Shown one piece after another: positions 6,633 through 13,979 of a stretch of DNA of 22,394 bases; position 1 is the first letter of the stretch; each line of letters starts with the position of its first letter. The translations under genes were made by a program, and so were the position numbers. The notes under the pieces were generated by a model. The model was not told the DNA's origin and searched no databases. It saw only the letters and a list, made by a program, of their open reading frames with translations. The DNA comes from Oscillospiraceae bacterium (GTDB lineage: Bacteria; Bacillota; Clostridia; Oscillospirales; Oscillospiraceae): assembly GCA_017501805.1 (NCBI GenBank), contig JAFVWG010000243.1, positions 1 to 22,394 on the forward strand, written 5' to 3'.

Positions 6633-7192
6633 AGGTCGAACATCTTTGCAAGCGCTTCGGCGAGCATACCGTGCTGGATGATCTGACGCTGGAGGTTCCG
6701 AACGGTGAGATCACCTGCCTCATGGGGGCTTCCGGCTACGGAAAGACGACGCTGATGAACATTCTGCTCGGTCTCGTAGAGCCGGACAGCGGAACGATCA
6801 TCGATCTGCCCGAACGGGTCGGCGTCTGCTTTCAGACCGATCGTCTTTGCGAACAGCTTTCCGCCGTGGAGAATGTACGCTTTGTGACAGGAAACTCTGT
6901 TCCGCGGGAAACGATCATGGAGCATCTGTCCCGACTCGGTCTTGCGGAAAGTATGCTGCAGCCGGTCAGCGAGCTCTCCGGCGGTATGCGCCGTCGGGTC
7001 TGTCTCGCGCGCGCGGTGCTCTGCGGTGCGGAGGCGATCTTCCTCGATGAGCCCTTCAAGGGTCTCGATGAGCAGACGCGCCTGGTCGCAATGGACTATC
7101 TCAAAGACCTTTCCTCCGGGAAAACGGTCCTGCTCATCACGCACGAGGCGGCTGAGGCTGAATACCTCGGCAAAAATATCCTGCATCTGTAA
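6629..7192 (+). CDS. ABC transporter ATP-binding protein (compact)
   Basis: ATPase subunit that powers the importer. Walker A is GASGYGKTT (33-41), the Q-loop Gln69 is in CFQTDRL, the ABC signature is LSGGM (116-120), Walker B is AIFLDEP (136-142) and the switch His172 is in ITHE. All catalytic elements are present. The protein stops 15 residues after the H-loop, giving 187 residues where relatives such as SsuB and TauB have about 240-255. The missing part is the C-terminal extension, not the core. The Tyr at the fifth Walker A position is unusual; Ser or Cys is common. The gene overlaps the permease by four bases and ends at a strong terminator. Confidence 0.92.
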   Translation: MKVEHLCKRFGEHTVLDDLTLEVPNGEITCLMGASGYGKTTLMNILLGLVEPDSGTIIDLPERVGVCFQTDRLCEQLSAVENVRFVTGNSVPRETIMEHLSRLGLAESMLQPVSELSGGMRRRVCLARAVLCGAEAIFLDEPFKGLDEQTRLVAMDYLKDLSSGKTVLLITHEAAEAEYLGKNILHL

Positions 7193-7196
7193 TAAT

Positions 7197-7226
7197 AAGG
7201 CTGCGGCGAATGATCGCCGCAGCCTT
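7197..7226. terminator. Bidirectional terminator between convergent operons
   Basis: A perfect 13-bp stem (7197-7209 with 7214-7226) has a four-base loop. It lies between the stop of the ABC ATPase gene (7192) and the stop of the minus-strand amidohydrolase gene (7234). Arms beginning AA and ending TT, with T-rich sequence on both sides, suit termination in both directions. Confidence 0.85.
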
Positions 7227-7233
7227 TCTGCGT

Positions 7234-8850
7234 TTATTGGCAAGAAGGATTTCTGTAGACCGTCACGCCGTCTTTGATCGTTTCGAGCACGGCAAGGTCA
7301 CGGATCTCGAACTCAGGCACATCAAGCGGAGATTTGTCAAGGATGACGAAATCCGCTCTCTTTCCGATTTCGATCGTGCCTTTCTCATCTTCTTCAAAGT
7401 ACTGGTACGCACCCTCTGCCGTCACGGCGCGAAGCGCATCGTACACGGGGATCTTCTGATCGGCGCCGATGATATTTCCGCGGCGGCTGATGCGATTGAC
7501 GGCGCACCAGACCGAGTGGAGCATATTCGGGCGTGTCACAGGGGTGTCCTGATGGAAATTCACGTGCACGCCGCGCTCGAACGCATCCTTTGCGGGGCTG
7601 ATATGATGTCCGCGCTCCGGGCCGAAGTTCTTTACGTGGATATCTCCCCAGTACCAGACGTGACCCACGAAGATCGATGCGATCATATGGATCGCCTTCA
7701 TCCGATCGAGCTGATCGTTCCGCACCGTCTGGCAATGGATCATAACAGGGCGAAGCTCGTCATCGATCCCCGTTTGCCGAAGGGCATTTTCGTACGCCGC
7801 GACGTACTGCTCAGAGGCGGCGTCGCCGTTGCAGTGGGCAAGGATCTGCATGCGGTCGCGCAGCGCGGTCTCGATGCTGCTTTGCACCTGTTCGTCCGTC
7901 ATACGCGGATAGGCGCAGTAATCCGGCTCGCCGCCGAGATACGGCTTTGACATCCATGCGGAGCGTCCCTGCGGCGATCCGTCGAGGAAAATCTTGTATC
8001 CTCCGATCTTTACCCGATCGCGGTATGTCTTCCGATAGGGGGAAAAGGCTTGCAGAGCATCTTTCGTCTGCTCTGTCAGCGTCAGATAGGCAACAAGGTC
8101 GAGCTTCAAAGCGCCGCTTTCGCCCATCTTGGCAAGCTTTGCCATTGCACCGGGGGTCGTGGAGCCGTTTTGCACAGTCGTGATGCCGTGGCGCAGATAC
8201 GCCTCCTGCATTTTTTCGAGCATTTCGGGCGTGTATTCCGCCGGGGCGCGGAGCAGCAGCGAAGAGACGGGACCGGTGGCTTTTTCCTCCAGGTAGCCGC
8301 TCAGCTCTCGGCTTCCTTCGACTCGACCGTATTTTCCGCCTACGGGGTCTTCAGCGTTTTCGTCAAGACCTGCAAGCTGCAGCGCAACGCTGTTTGCACA
8401 GGCAAAGTGCAGGGAAACGTGCTGGATGTAGACAGGCAGCTCGGTGCTGACGCGGTCGAGGACGAACTTGTCCGGGTGGCGGCCTTCCTCGAGGAAGTTG
8501 TGGTCGTAGCCGAAGCCGGCGATCACTTCCGCATTCGGATTCGCCTTGTGATATTCCTTCAGCACGCGGACGATATCGGTAAAAGAGCTGCAGTCGGAAA
8601 GATCCGCCCGCAGCGCCATCTGTCCGTTATTCAGAAAATGACTGTGCGGATCGATGAAGCCCGGCATCAGACATTTGCCATGCAGGTCGCAGTATTCCGC
8701 GTCCGGCGCAGCACTTATATCGCTGAGCTTGCCGACAGCGGCGATCCGCCCGTCCCGAACGAGGACGGCCTCCGTCGCTTTTTGTTTTTCCTCTGCCGCG
8801 TTCCTGCAGCACATTGTGAGGATCCTGCCGTTATAAAAGACCTTTTCCAT
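7234..8850 (-). CDS. Amidohydrolase, YtcJ-like (metal-dependent hydrolase)
   Basis: Member of the amidohydrolase superfamily, YtcJ-like group; the true substrate is unknown. The 538 residues start MEKVFYNGRILTM, a small beta-sandwich domain. The metal-binding LMPGFIDPHSH follows (His69 and His71). Later come ILAHCNGDAASEQY and VMIHCQ with candidate metal-ligand His residues, FHQDTPVTRPNML with the Asp expected of the family, and the closing KGTIEIGKRADFVILDKSP. I chose the ATG at 8848-8850: GAGGAG, overlapping the proA stop, is eight bases upstream. A start 13 codons earlier would overlap proA. It is third after proB-proA with a 13-base gap, so it is probably cotranscribed. A link to proline or glutamyl compounds is inference only. 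Confidence 0.9.
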   Translation of the reverse strand: MEKVFYNGRILTMCCRNAAEEKQKATEAVLVRDGRIAAVGKLSDISAAPDAEYCDLHGKCLMPGFIDPHSHFLNNGQMALRADLSDCSSFTDIVRVLKEYHKANPNAEVIAGFGYDHNFLEEGRHPDKFVLDRVSTELPVYIQHVSLHFACANSVALQLAGLDENAEDPVGGKYGRVEGSRELSGYLEEKATGPVSSLLLRAPAEYTPEMLEKMQEAYLRHGITTVQNGSTTPGAMAKLAKMGESGALKLDLVAYLTLTEQTKDALQAFSPYRKTYRDRVKIGGYKIFLDGSPQGRSAWMSKPYLGGEPDYCAYPRMTDEQVQSSIETALRDRMQILAHCNGDAASEQYVAAYENALRQTGIDDELRPVMIHCQTVRNDQLDRMKAIHMIASIFVGHVWYWGDIHVKNFGPERGHHISPAKDAFERGVHVNFHQDTPVTRPNMLHSVWCAVNRISRRGNIIGADQKIPVYDALRAVTAEGAYQYFEEDEKGTIEIGKRADFVILDKSPLDVPEFEIRDLAVLETIKDGVTVYRNPSCQ

Positions 8851-8863
8851 AGTGTTTTTCTCC

Positions 8864-10120
8864 TCAGCGGATATGACCTTTCCCTTCAATGACGTAGTGA
8901 TAGGCGGTCAGCTCCTCAAGTCCCATAGGACCTCTTGCATGAAGCTTCTGTGTGGAGATCCCCATTTCACAGCCGAGCCCGAATTCTCCGCCATCCGTGA
9001 AGCGGGTGGAGGCGTTTACATAGACCGCCGCGCTGTCCACCATTCGCGTAAAGCGGTCGGCGGCTTCCGTGTTCTTCGTGATGATCGCCTCGCTGTGGTG
9101 TGTGCTGTGCGCCGCAATATGCGCGATCGCGGCATTGGTATCCTCCACAACGGCAACCGCGAGGACATAGTCCAAAAACTCTGTGTCGAAGTCTGCATTG
9201 CCCGCAGGTGTGCCGGGGATGATGGTGGCGGCAGTCTGATCCAGCCGCAGCTCGACAGGCTGCAGCCCCTTTGCGGTGCGTTCCGCAACAAGCCGCTTCT
9301 GAAGCATCGGCAAAAACTGCGGTGCGATCTTTGCACCGACGAGGCATACCTCTGCGGCGTTGCAGACCGAGGGACGGCTTGTTTTGGCGTTCTCAATGAT
9401 GTTCAGCGCCATTTCGGGATCGGCGTCGTTGTCCACATAGATATGGCAAATGCCCGTTCCCGTTTCGATGCAGGGGACCAGCGCATTTTCAACACAGGCA
9501 CGGATGAGGCGCGCGCCTCCGCGCGGGATAAGCAGATCGACAAGCCCCACAGCGCGCATCAGCTCGTTTGCACCGTCATGGGTGACGTCGGTAAGGATCT
9601 GCACACAGTTCGGGTCGAGTCCGAGCTTGGTGAGCCCGCCCTGCATAGCGCGGACGATGGCGTGGCTGGAACGGTAAGCTTCTTTTCCGCCGCGCAGGAC
9701 GCAGACATTGCCGCTCTTGAAACAAAGTGCCGCAGCGTCCGCAGTGACGTTCGGACGGCTTTCGTAGATGATCGCAACCACGCCGAGCGGTACGGAGATC
9801 CTGCGGATGAGAAGACCGTCCTCGCGCGTGGATTCGCGGAGCGTCTTTCCGACAGGATCGGGCAGTGCAATGAGGGCGCGGACGCCGTTTGCCATATCGT
9901 GCACACGTGCATCGGCCAGGCGCAGTCTGTCCAGCATCACGGGGCTGATCTTTCCTTCCGCATCTGCCAGATCCAGTGCGTTTTCCGAAAGGATCTCGTC
10001 CTTGTTTGCTTCGATCGCGTCCGCCATAGCGGCAAGCGCGTTGTTTTTTTCTTCGGTCGAGAGGGAAGAGACGGTCGCCTTCAACGCCGCCGCTGTTTTC
10101 AGAATTTCCGACGTGGTCAT
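8864..10120 (-). CDS. proA: Gamma-glutamyl phosphate reductase (glutamate-5-semialdehyde dehydrogenase)
   Basis: NADPH-dependent reduction of glutamyl-5-phosphate to glutamate-5-semialdehyde, second step of proline synthesis. The 418 residues show SVPLGVVAIIYESRPNVTAD (about 109-128), the cofactor region KSGNVCVLRGGKEA, and RPSVCNAAE with the catalytic Cys253. The C-terminus YVNASTRFTDGGEFGLGCEM and GPMGLEELT is diagnostic for ProA. The start at 10118-10120 is preferred over one 13 codons upstream: GGAGG eight bases before it lies within the last codons of proB, and there is one base between the proB stop and this ATG. Translation is likely coupled to proB. Confidence 0.97.
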   Translation of the reverse strand: MTTSEILKTAAALKATVSSLSTEEKNNALAAMADAIEANKDEILSENALDLADAEGKISPVMLDRLRLADARVHDMANGVRALIALPDPVGKTLRESTREDGLLIRRISVPLGVVAIIYESRPNVTADAAALCFKSGNVCVLRGGKEAYRSSHAIVRAMQGGLTKLGLDPNCVQILTDVTHDGANELMRAVGLVDLLIPRGGARLIRACVENALVPCIETGTGICHIYVDNDADPEMALNIIENAKTSRPSVCNAAEVCLVGAKIAPQFLPMLQKRLVAERTAKGLQPVELRLDQTAATIIPGTPAGNADFDTEFLDYVLAVAVVEDTNAAIAHIAAHSTHHSEAIITKNTEAADRFTRMVDSAAVYVNASTRFTDGGEFGLGCEMGISTQKLHARGPMGLEELTAYHYVIEGKGHIR

Positions 10121-10121
10121 T

Positions 10122-10889
10122 TTATTTTCCTCCCACAAAGAGCGTTCCGGGCGCTTCACCGTCCATAATTCCGTAGAGAATGGTCGGCTCAGAACCGTTT
10201 ACGATGCGCATATCGCAGCCTGCTCCCATGCAGATCTGCGCGGCGTGGAGCTTCGTCTGCATTCCGCCCGTTCCGAGCGAAGAGCCCGCGCCCTCGCCGA
10301 GTGCGAGGATATCCGGGGTCAGCTCGCGCACCTCGGAGATCAGCTTTGCGTTCGGATCGCGGCGAGGATCGGCGGTGTAGAGACCGTCGATATCGGACAT
10401 CAGGACGAGAAGATCTGCGCCGATCGACTGTGCAACGATCGCGGAAAGTGTGTCGTTGTCACCGATCTTGATTTCGGCGGTCGCGACGCTGTCGTTTTCG
10501 TTGATGATGGGGATAACGTGCATCTCCAGCAGACGAGCCATCATAGCGCGGAAGTTGGAAAGACTTTCTGCGTCATGCACGATATTGCCCGTCAGCAGGA
10601 TCTGTGCGACAATTCGGTTGTATTCTCCGAAGAGCTTATCATAGATGTACATCAGCTCGCACTGACCGACCGCTGCGGCAGCCTGCTTGGAGGCAATATC
10701 ATCCGGGCGCTTGCTCAGCGAAAGCTTTCCCATACCCATTCCGATCGCGCCGGAGGTAACGAGGATCACATCATTTCCGGCGTTCGCGATATCCGCCAGG
10801 ACCTTGCACAGAGACTCCACGCGGCGAATATTGATATGCCCGGTCGGGTAGGCGAGGGTAGAGGTGCCGACCTTGACAACGATTTTCAT
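10122..10889 (-). CDS. proB: Glutamate 5-kinase, PUA-less form
   Basis: Phosphorylates glutamate at the gamma position, the first and normally proline-inhibited step of proline synthesis. The 255 residues are an amino acid kinase domain: MKIVVKVGTSTL at the N-terminus, VTSGAIGMGMGKL, VIPIINENDSV, GDNDTLSAIVA, LMSDIDGLYTADP, and TGGMQTKLHAA near the end. The C-terminal PUA domain of the E. coli enzyme (about 367 residues) is absent; a short form is known in other bacteria. AAGGAGG precedes the ATG at 10887-10889. It is the first gene of proB-proA-amidohydrolase. Confidence 0.96.
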   Translation of the reverse strand: MKIVVKVGTSTLAYPTGHINIRRVESLCKVLADIANAGNDVILVTSGAIGMGMGKLSLSKRPDDIASKQAAAAVGQCELMYIYDKLFGEYNRIVAQILLTGNIVHDAESLSNFRAMMARLLEMHVIPIINENDSVATAEIKIGDNDTLSAIVAQSIGADLLVLMSDIDGLYTADPRRDPNAKLISEVRELTPDILALGEGAGSSLGTGGMQTKLHAAQICMGAGCDMRIVNGSEPTILYGIMDGEAPGTLFVGGK

Positions 10890-10916
10890 AATGCTTCCTC
10901 CTTCAGAGTTTTCCTT

Positions 10917-10945
10917 ACCATATCACTTTCATCGACACTTTTCAA
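10917..10945 (-). promoter_or_regulatory. Promoter of the proB-proA operon
   Basis: On the minus strand TTGAAA (10940-10945), a 17-base spacer and TATGGT (10917-10922). The expected start is about 20 bases before the proB ATG. It is back to back with the glyA promoter: only ten bases separate the two -35 boxes. Confidence 0.65.
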
Positions 10946-10955
10946 GGAAGAATCG

Positions 10956-10984
10956 TTGAAATCTGCAAGTTTGTATGATATACT
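10956..10984 (+). promoter_or_regulatory. Promoter of glyA
   Basis: TTGAAA (10956-10961), a 17-base spacer and TATACT (10979-10984). The predicted transcript starts near 10991, giving a leader of about 22 bases with GGAGGAG (11000-11006). There is no room for a riboswitch. Confidence 0.75.
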
Positions 10985-11012
10985 CACACCAAATTGAATG
11001 GAGGAGATTTAT

Positions 11013-12245
11013 ATGTTCTACGATAAGCTGAAACAGTATGATCCCGAGGTCTTCGCGGCCTGCACTGCGGAGCTTCGCCGCCAGCAGGAAAACATCGAAC
11101 TGATCGCTTCTGAAAACATCGTTTCCGAGGCTGTTTTGATGGCGGCCGGAAGCGTCCTTACCAATAAATACGCGGAGGGACTGCCTGCCAAGCGTTACTA
11201 CGGCGGCTGCCAGCACGTCGATGTTGTGGAAAACATTGCCATCGAGCGCGCAAAGAAGCTCTTCGGCGCGGAGCACGCCAATGTGCAGGCGCACAGCGGT
11301 GCGAATGCCAACCTCGCCGCCTTCTTCGCGTTCCTGCAGCCGGGCGACACCGTTCTCGGTATGAGCCTTGCGCACGGCGGTCACCTTTCCCACGGCTCGC
11401 CGGTCAATATCTCCGGCAAGTACTTCAATGTTGTTTCCTACGGCATTGATGCGACCGGACGCATTGACTACGCCGAAGTGCGCGCGATGGCGAAGGAGCA
11501 CAAGCCGAAGCTCATCATCGCCGGTGCGAGCGCATATCCCAGAGTCATCGATTTTGCCGAGATGCGTGCGATCGCCGACGAGGTCGGCGCGTATCTGATG
11601 GTCGATATGGCGCATATTGCGGGACTCGTTGCGGCGGGTCTGCATCCGTCTCCCGTGCCCTATGCGGACGTTGTGACCACCACAACGCATAAGACGCTCC
11701 GCGGTCCGCGCGGCGGTCTCATCCTCTGCAAGGCGGAGCACGCGCAGAGCATCGACAAGGCGGTGTTCCCCGGCACGCAGGGCGGACCTCTCGAGCATAT
11801 TATTGCCGCAAAGGCCGTTGCCCTCGGCGAGGCGCTCAAGGATGATTTCAAGACGTACCAGAAGCAGGTGACGCTGAACGCGCAGGCATTGGCGGAAGCG
11901 ATGCTGGCAGAGGGCTTTGACCTGATCTCCGGCGGTACGGACAACCACCTGATGCTCGTTGACCTGCGCCCCTTCGGCGTGACGGGCAAGGAGATGCAGC
12001 ACCGTCTGGATGAGGTGCATATCACCGCGAACAAGAATGCCATTCCGAACGATCCTGAGAGTCCGTTCGTAACCAGCGGTCTGCGTCTCGGTACGCCCGC
12101 TGTGACGACGCGCGGCTTCCGTGAAGAAGAGATGAAGCGGATCGCCCATTGGATCAAGCGCACGGCGACCGAGTATGAAGCCTCCAAAGACGAGGTCACG
12201 CGTGAGGTCGTGGAGCTCTGCAGAAAGTATCCGATCTACGACTGA
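11013..12245 (+). CDS. glyA: Serine hydroxymethyltransferase
   Basis: PLP enzyme that interconverts serine and glycine and charges tetrahydrofolate with one carbon, feeding the thymidylate and purine pathways. The 410 residues include IELIASENIVSEAV, NKYAEGLPAKRYYGGCQ, MSLAHGGHLSHG, VDMAHIAGLVAAG and VTTTTHKTLRGPRGG, where Lys227 binds PLP. Length is normal. The ATG at 11013 follows GGAGGAG by six bases; an in-frame start at 10998 would lack a ribosome binding site. It has its own promoter and terminator. It complements serA/serC (serine supply) and thyA/folA (folate use) elsewhere in the window. Confidence 0.98.
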   Translation: MFYDKLKQYDPEVFAACTAELRRQQENIELIASENIVSEAVLMAAGSVLTNKYAEGLPAKRYYGGCQHVDVVENIAIERAKKLFGAEHANVQAHSGANANLAAFFAFLQPGDTVLGMSLAHGGHLSHGSPVNISGKYFNVVSYGIDATGRIDYAEVRAMAKEHKPKLIIAGASAYPRVIDFAEMRAIADEVGAYLMVDMAHIAGLVAAGLHPSPVPYADVVTTTTHKTLRGPRGGLILCKAEHAQSIDKAVFPGTQGGPLEHIIAAKAVALGEALKDDFKTYQKQVTLNAQALAEAMLAEGFDLISGGTDNHLMLVDLRPFGVTGKEMQHRLDEVHITANKNAIPNDPESPFVTSGLRLGTPAVTTRGFREEEMKRIAHWIKRTATEYEASKDEVTREVVELCRKYPIYD

Positions 12246-12260
12246 TCCACATAAAAATTA

Positions 12261-12294
12261 CGAGGGACAAGCACTTGCTTGCCCCTCGTTTTTT
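12261..12294. terminator. Terminator of glyA, possibly bidirectional
   Basis: A stem of about 11 pairs with one mismatch, CGAGGG-A-CAAGC with GCTTG-C-CCCTCG (12261-12272 / 12277-12288), closes a four-base loop and is followed by TTTTTT on the plus strand. It lies between the convergent glyA and gdhA stops. The minus side has A/T-rich sequence and may also terminate. Confidence 0.85.
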
Positions 12295-12299
12295 GTTCT

Positions 12300-13649
12300 T
12301 TAGAAAATGCCCTGCTCCAGCATAGCGGTAGCGACCCTCTTGAAACCGGCGATGTTCGCACCGGCGACAAGGTTGTAGCCCAGTCCGTATTCCTCTGCTG
12401 CCGCTGCGGATTCGGCGTGGATGTTGACCATCATTCTCTTGAGACGCTCGTCGACCTCTTCCGCGGTCCAGACGAGACGCTCGGCATTCTGGCTCATCTC
12501 CAGAGCGGAAACGCCCACACCGCCTGCGTTGACGGCCTTCGACGGAGCAACGATCACACCATCCTGCTCCATCAGGAACTGCAGCGCATCGTTGGTGGTC
12601 GGCATATTGGCGACTTCGATATAGTATTTGATCTTGTTGTCGGCGATCTTCTTTGCGGAATCCATCTTGACGTCGTTCTGCATCGCAGCAGGCATCACGA
12701 TATCGACCTTTTCGCCCCAGGGCTTTTCACCCGGGATGAATTTGCAGCCGAACTTATCCGCGTACGGCTTGACGTGCATCGGATCGGCAGCACGCATTTC
12801 AAGCATATAATGAAGCTTCTCACGCGTGGTCACGCCGTCCGGATCGTAGATATAGCCGTCGGGACCGGAGAGGGTAACGACCTTTGCGCCGAGCTGAGCA
12901 GACTTCTTGCAGATGCCCCAGGCGACGTTGCCGAAGCCGGAGACCGCGATGGTCTTGCCTTCGATGCTCTCGCCTTCATGCTTGAGGACTTCCTGCAGAT
13001 AGTAGATAGCGCCGTAGCCGGTTGCTTCTGGGCGGTTAAGGGAGCCGCCGTAGCTCAGACCCTTGCCGGTGAAAACGCCGTTCTCCCAGCAGCCCTTCAG
13101 GTGACGGTACTGACCGAAGAGGTAACCGATCTCGCGTCCGCCGACGCCCATATCTCCGGCAGGTACGTCCACGTCCGGACCGATGAAGCGGTACAGAGCA
13201 TTCATAAAGCTGTGGCAGAAGCGCATAACTTCCGCATCGGGTTTGCCCGCGGGGTCAAAGTCGGAGCCGCCCTTGGCGCCGCCGATGGGAAGACCCGTCA
13301 GCGCGTTCTTGAAGGTTTGCTCAAAACCGAGGAACTTCATAACGCCGGGGTAGACGTTGGGCTGGAAACGAAGACCGCCCTTGTAGGGGCCGATCGCGCC
13401 GTTGAACTGGTAACGGTAACCGACGTTTGTATGCAGCTTGCCGTTGTCGTCCGTCCAGCAGACGCGGAAGATAAACGCACGCTCGGGCTCAACCATTCGG
13501 TTGAGAATATCGGCCTTCTCATATGCGGGGTTTGCTTCAATAACAGGATCGATCGAAGAGAAGACTTCCTCGACGGTCTGCACAAACTCCGGTTCATCGG
13601 CATATTTCTGCCGAACTCTCTGGATGACGCTCAGTGTGTATTGATTCAT
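12300..13649 (-). CDS. gdhA: Glutamate dehydrogenase (hexameric, probably NADP-specific)
   Basis: Interconverts 2-oxoglutarate plus ammonium and glutamate, a main route of ammonium assimilation. The 449 residues match the hexameric S50-I type. Substrate-binding GPYKGGLRFQPNV is near residue 88. LPIGGAKGGSDFDPAGKPD has catalytic-type Lys126, and DVPAGDMGVGGREIGYLFG has Asp166. The nucleotide domain starts at ATGYGAIYYL, with VSGFGNVAWG as the dinucleotide loop. The C-terminus ANIAGFKRVATAMLEQG is typical. GGAGGA lies before the ATG. It is a single-gene unit with a leader of about 155 bases. NADP preference is inferred from family resemblance only. Confidence 0.97.
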   Translation of the reverse strand: MNQYTLSVIQRVRQKYADEPEFVQTVEEVFSSIDPVIEANPAYEKADILNRMVEPERAFIFRVCWTDDNGKLHTNVGYRYQFNGAIGPYKGGLRFQPNVYPGVMKFLGFEQTFKNALTGLPIGGAKGGSDFDPAGKPDAEVMRFCHSFMNALYRFIGPDVDVPAGDMGVGGREIGYLFGQYRHLKGCWENGVFTGKGLSYGGSLNRPEATGYGAIYYLQEVLKHEGESIEGKTIAVSGFGNVAWGICKKSAQLGAKVVTLSGPDGYIYDPDGVTTREKLHYMLEMRAADPMHVKPYADKFGCKFIPGEKPWGEKVDIVMPAAMQNDVKMDSAKKIADNKIKYYIEVANMPTTNDALQFLMEQDGVIVAPSKAVNAGGVGVSALEMSQNAERLVWTAEEVDERLKRMMVNIHAESAAAAEEYGLGYNLVAGANIAGFKRVATAMLEQGIF

Positions 13650-13811
13650 AAAAACTTCCTCCTATGCAGCGGGTGATCCACAGCTGCTCTCAGCATTCTA
13701 TACAAAGAGGCAGTTTTTTGCGGCAAACATGTCGACCAAAAGGACAACGATATTTGCGGCTTCTGCGGATCGTCGCGCAAAATATTTAACGAAATTAAAA
13801 AATATGATGGA

Positions 13812-13840
13812 ATTATATAAAGAACATAATGAAAAATCAA
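13812..13840 (-). promoter_or_regulatory. Probable gdhA promoter; contents of the 13650-13979 gap
   Basis: On the minus strand TTGATT (13835-13840), a 17-base spacer and TATAAT (13812-13817). A transcript starting near 13805 would carry a leader of about 155 bases before gdhA. A weaker TTGCCG-18-TATAGA closer to the gene is an alternative. The rest of this AT-rich 330-base gap holds the serA terminator (13931-13965) and no convincing gene. Confidence 0.7.
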
Positions 13841-13930
13841 GACTTTTTTAAATTTTGTAATTTATTTTGGGGAAATATACAAAAATTGACAAAACACATC
13901 GAATGTTTTAGGTATTTTGCCCGTTTTTAC

Positions 13931-13965
13931 AAAAAATAAAAAGCTCCGACCGAAGTCGGAGCTTT
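13931..13965 (-). terminator. Terminator of the thyA-folA-spoIIID-serC-serA cluster (UUCG loop)
   Basis: A perfect 11-bp stem (13940-13950 with 13955-13965) has the minus-strand loop TTCG closed by C-G, the extra-stable tetraloop. It is followed on the minus strand by TTATTTTTTG. It lies 15 bases after the serA stop. Confidence 0.92.
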
Positions 13966-13979
13966 GAAAAATGTGCAGT

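Noticed and set aside
8852..10997. Two long plus-strand frames opposite proA and proB.
   Set aside because: Antisense shadows of the proline genes, without recognisable domains.
10929..12149. Open minus-strand frame of 406 codons opposite glyA.
   Set aside because: Antisense shadow; it also runs through the proB/glyA promoter region.
12279..13676. Open plus-strand frame of 465 codons opposite gdhA.
   Set aside because: Antisense shadow; gdhA on the minus strand is complete with all motifs.
13646..13840. A 64-codon minus-strand frame upstream of gdhA.
   Set aside because: It starts inside the predicted promoter, has no ribosome binding site and is AT-rich low-complexity at its start.
13886..13914. 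Plus-strand TTGACA-17-TAGGTA box near 13886.
   Set aside because: The -10 is poor, and it would drive a short transcript into the antisense of serA with no gene downstream.
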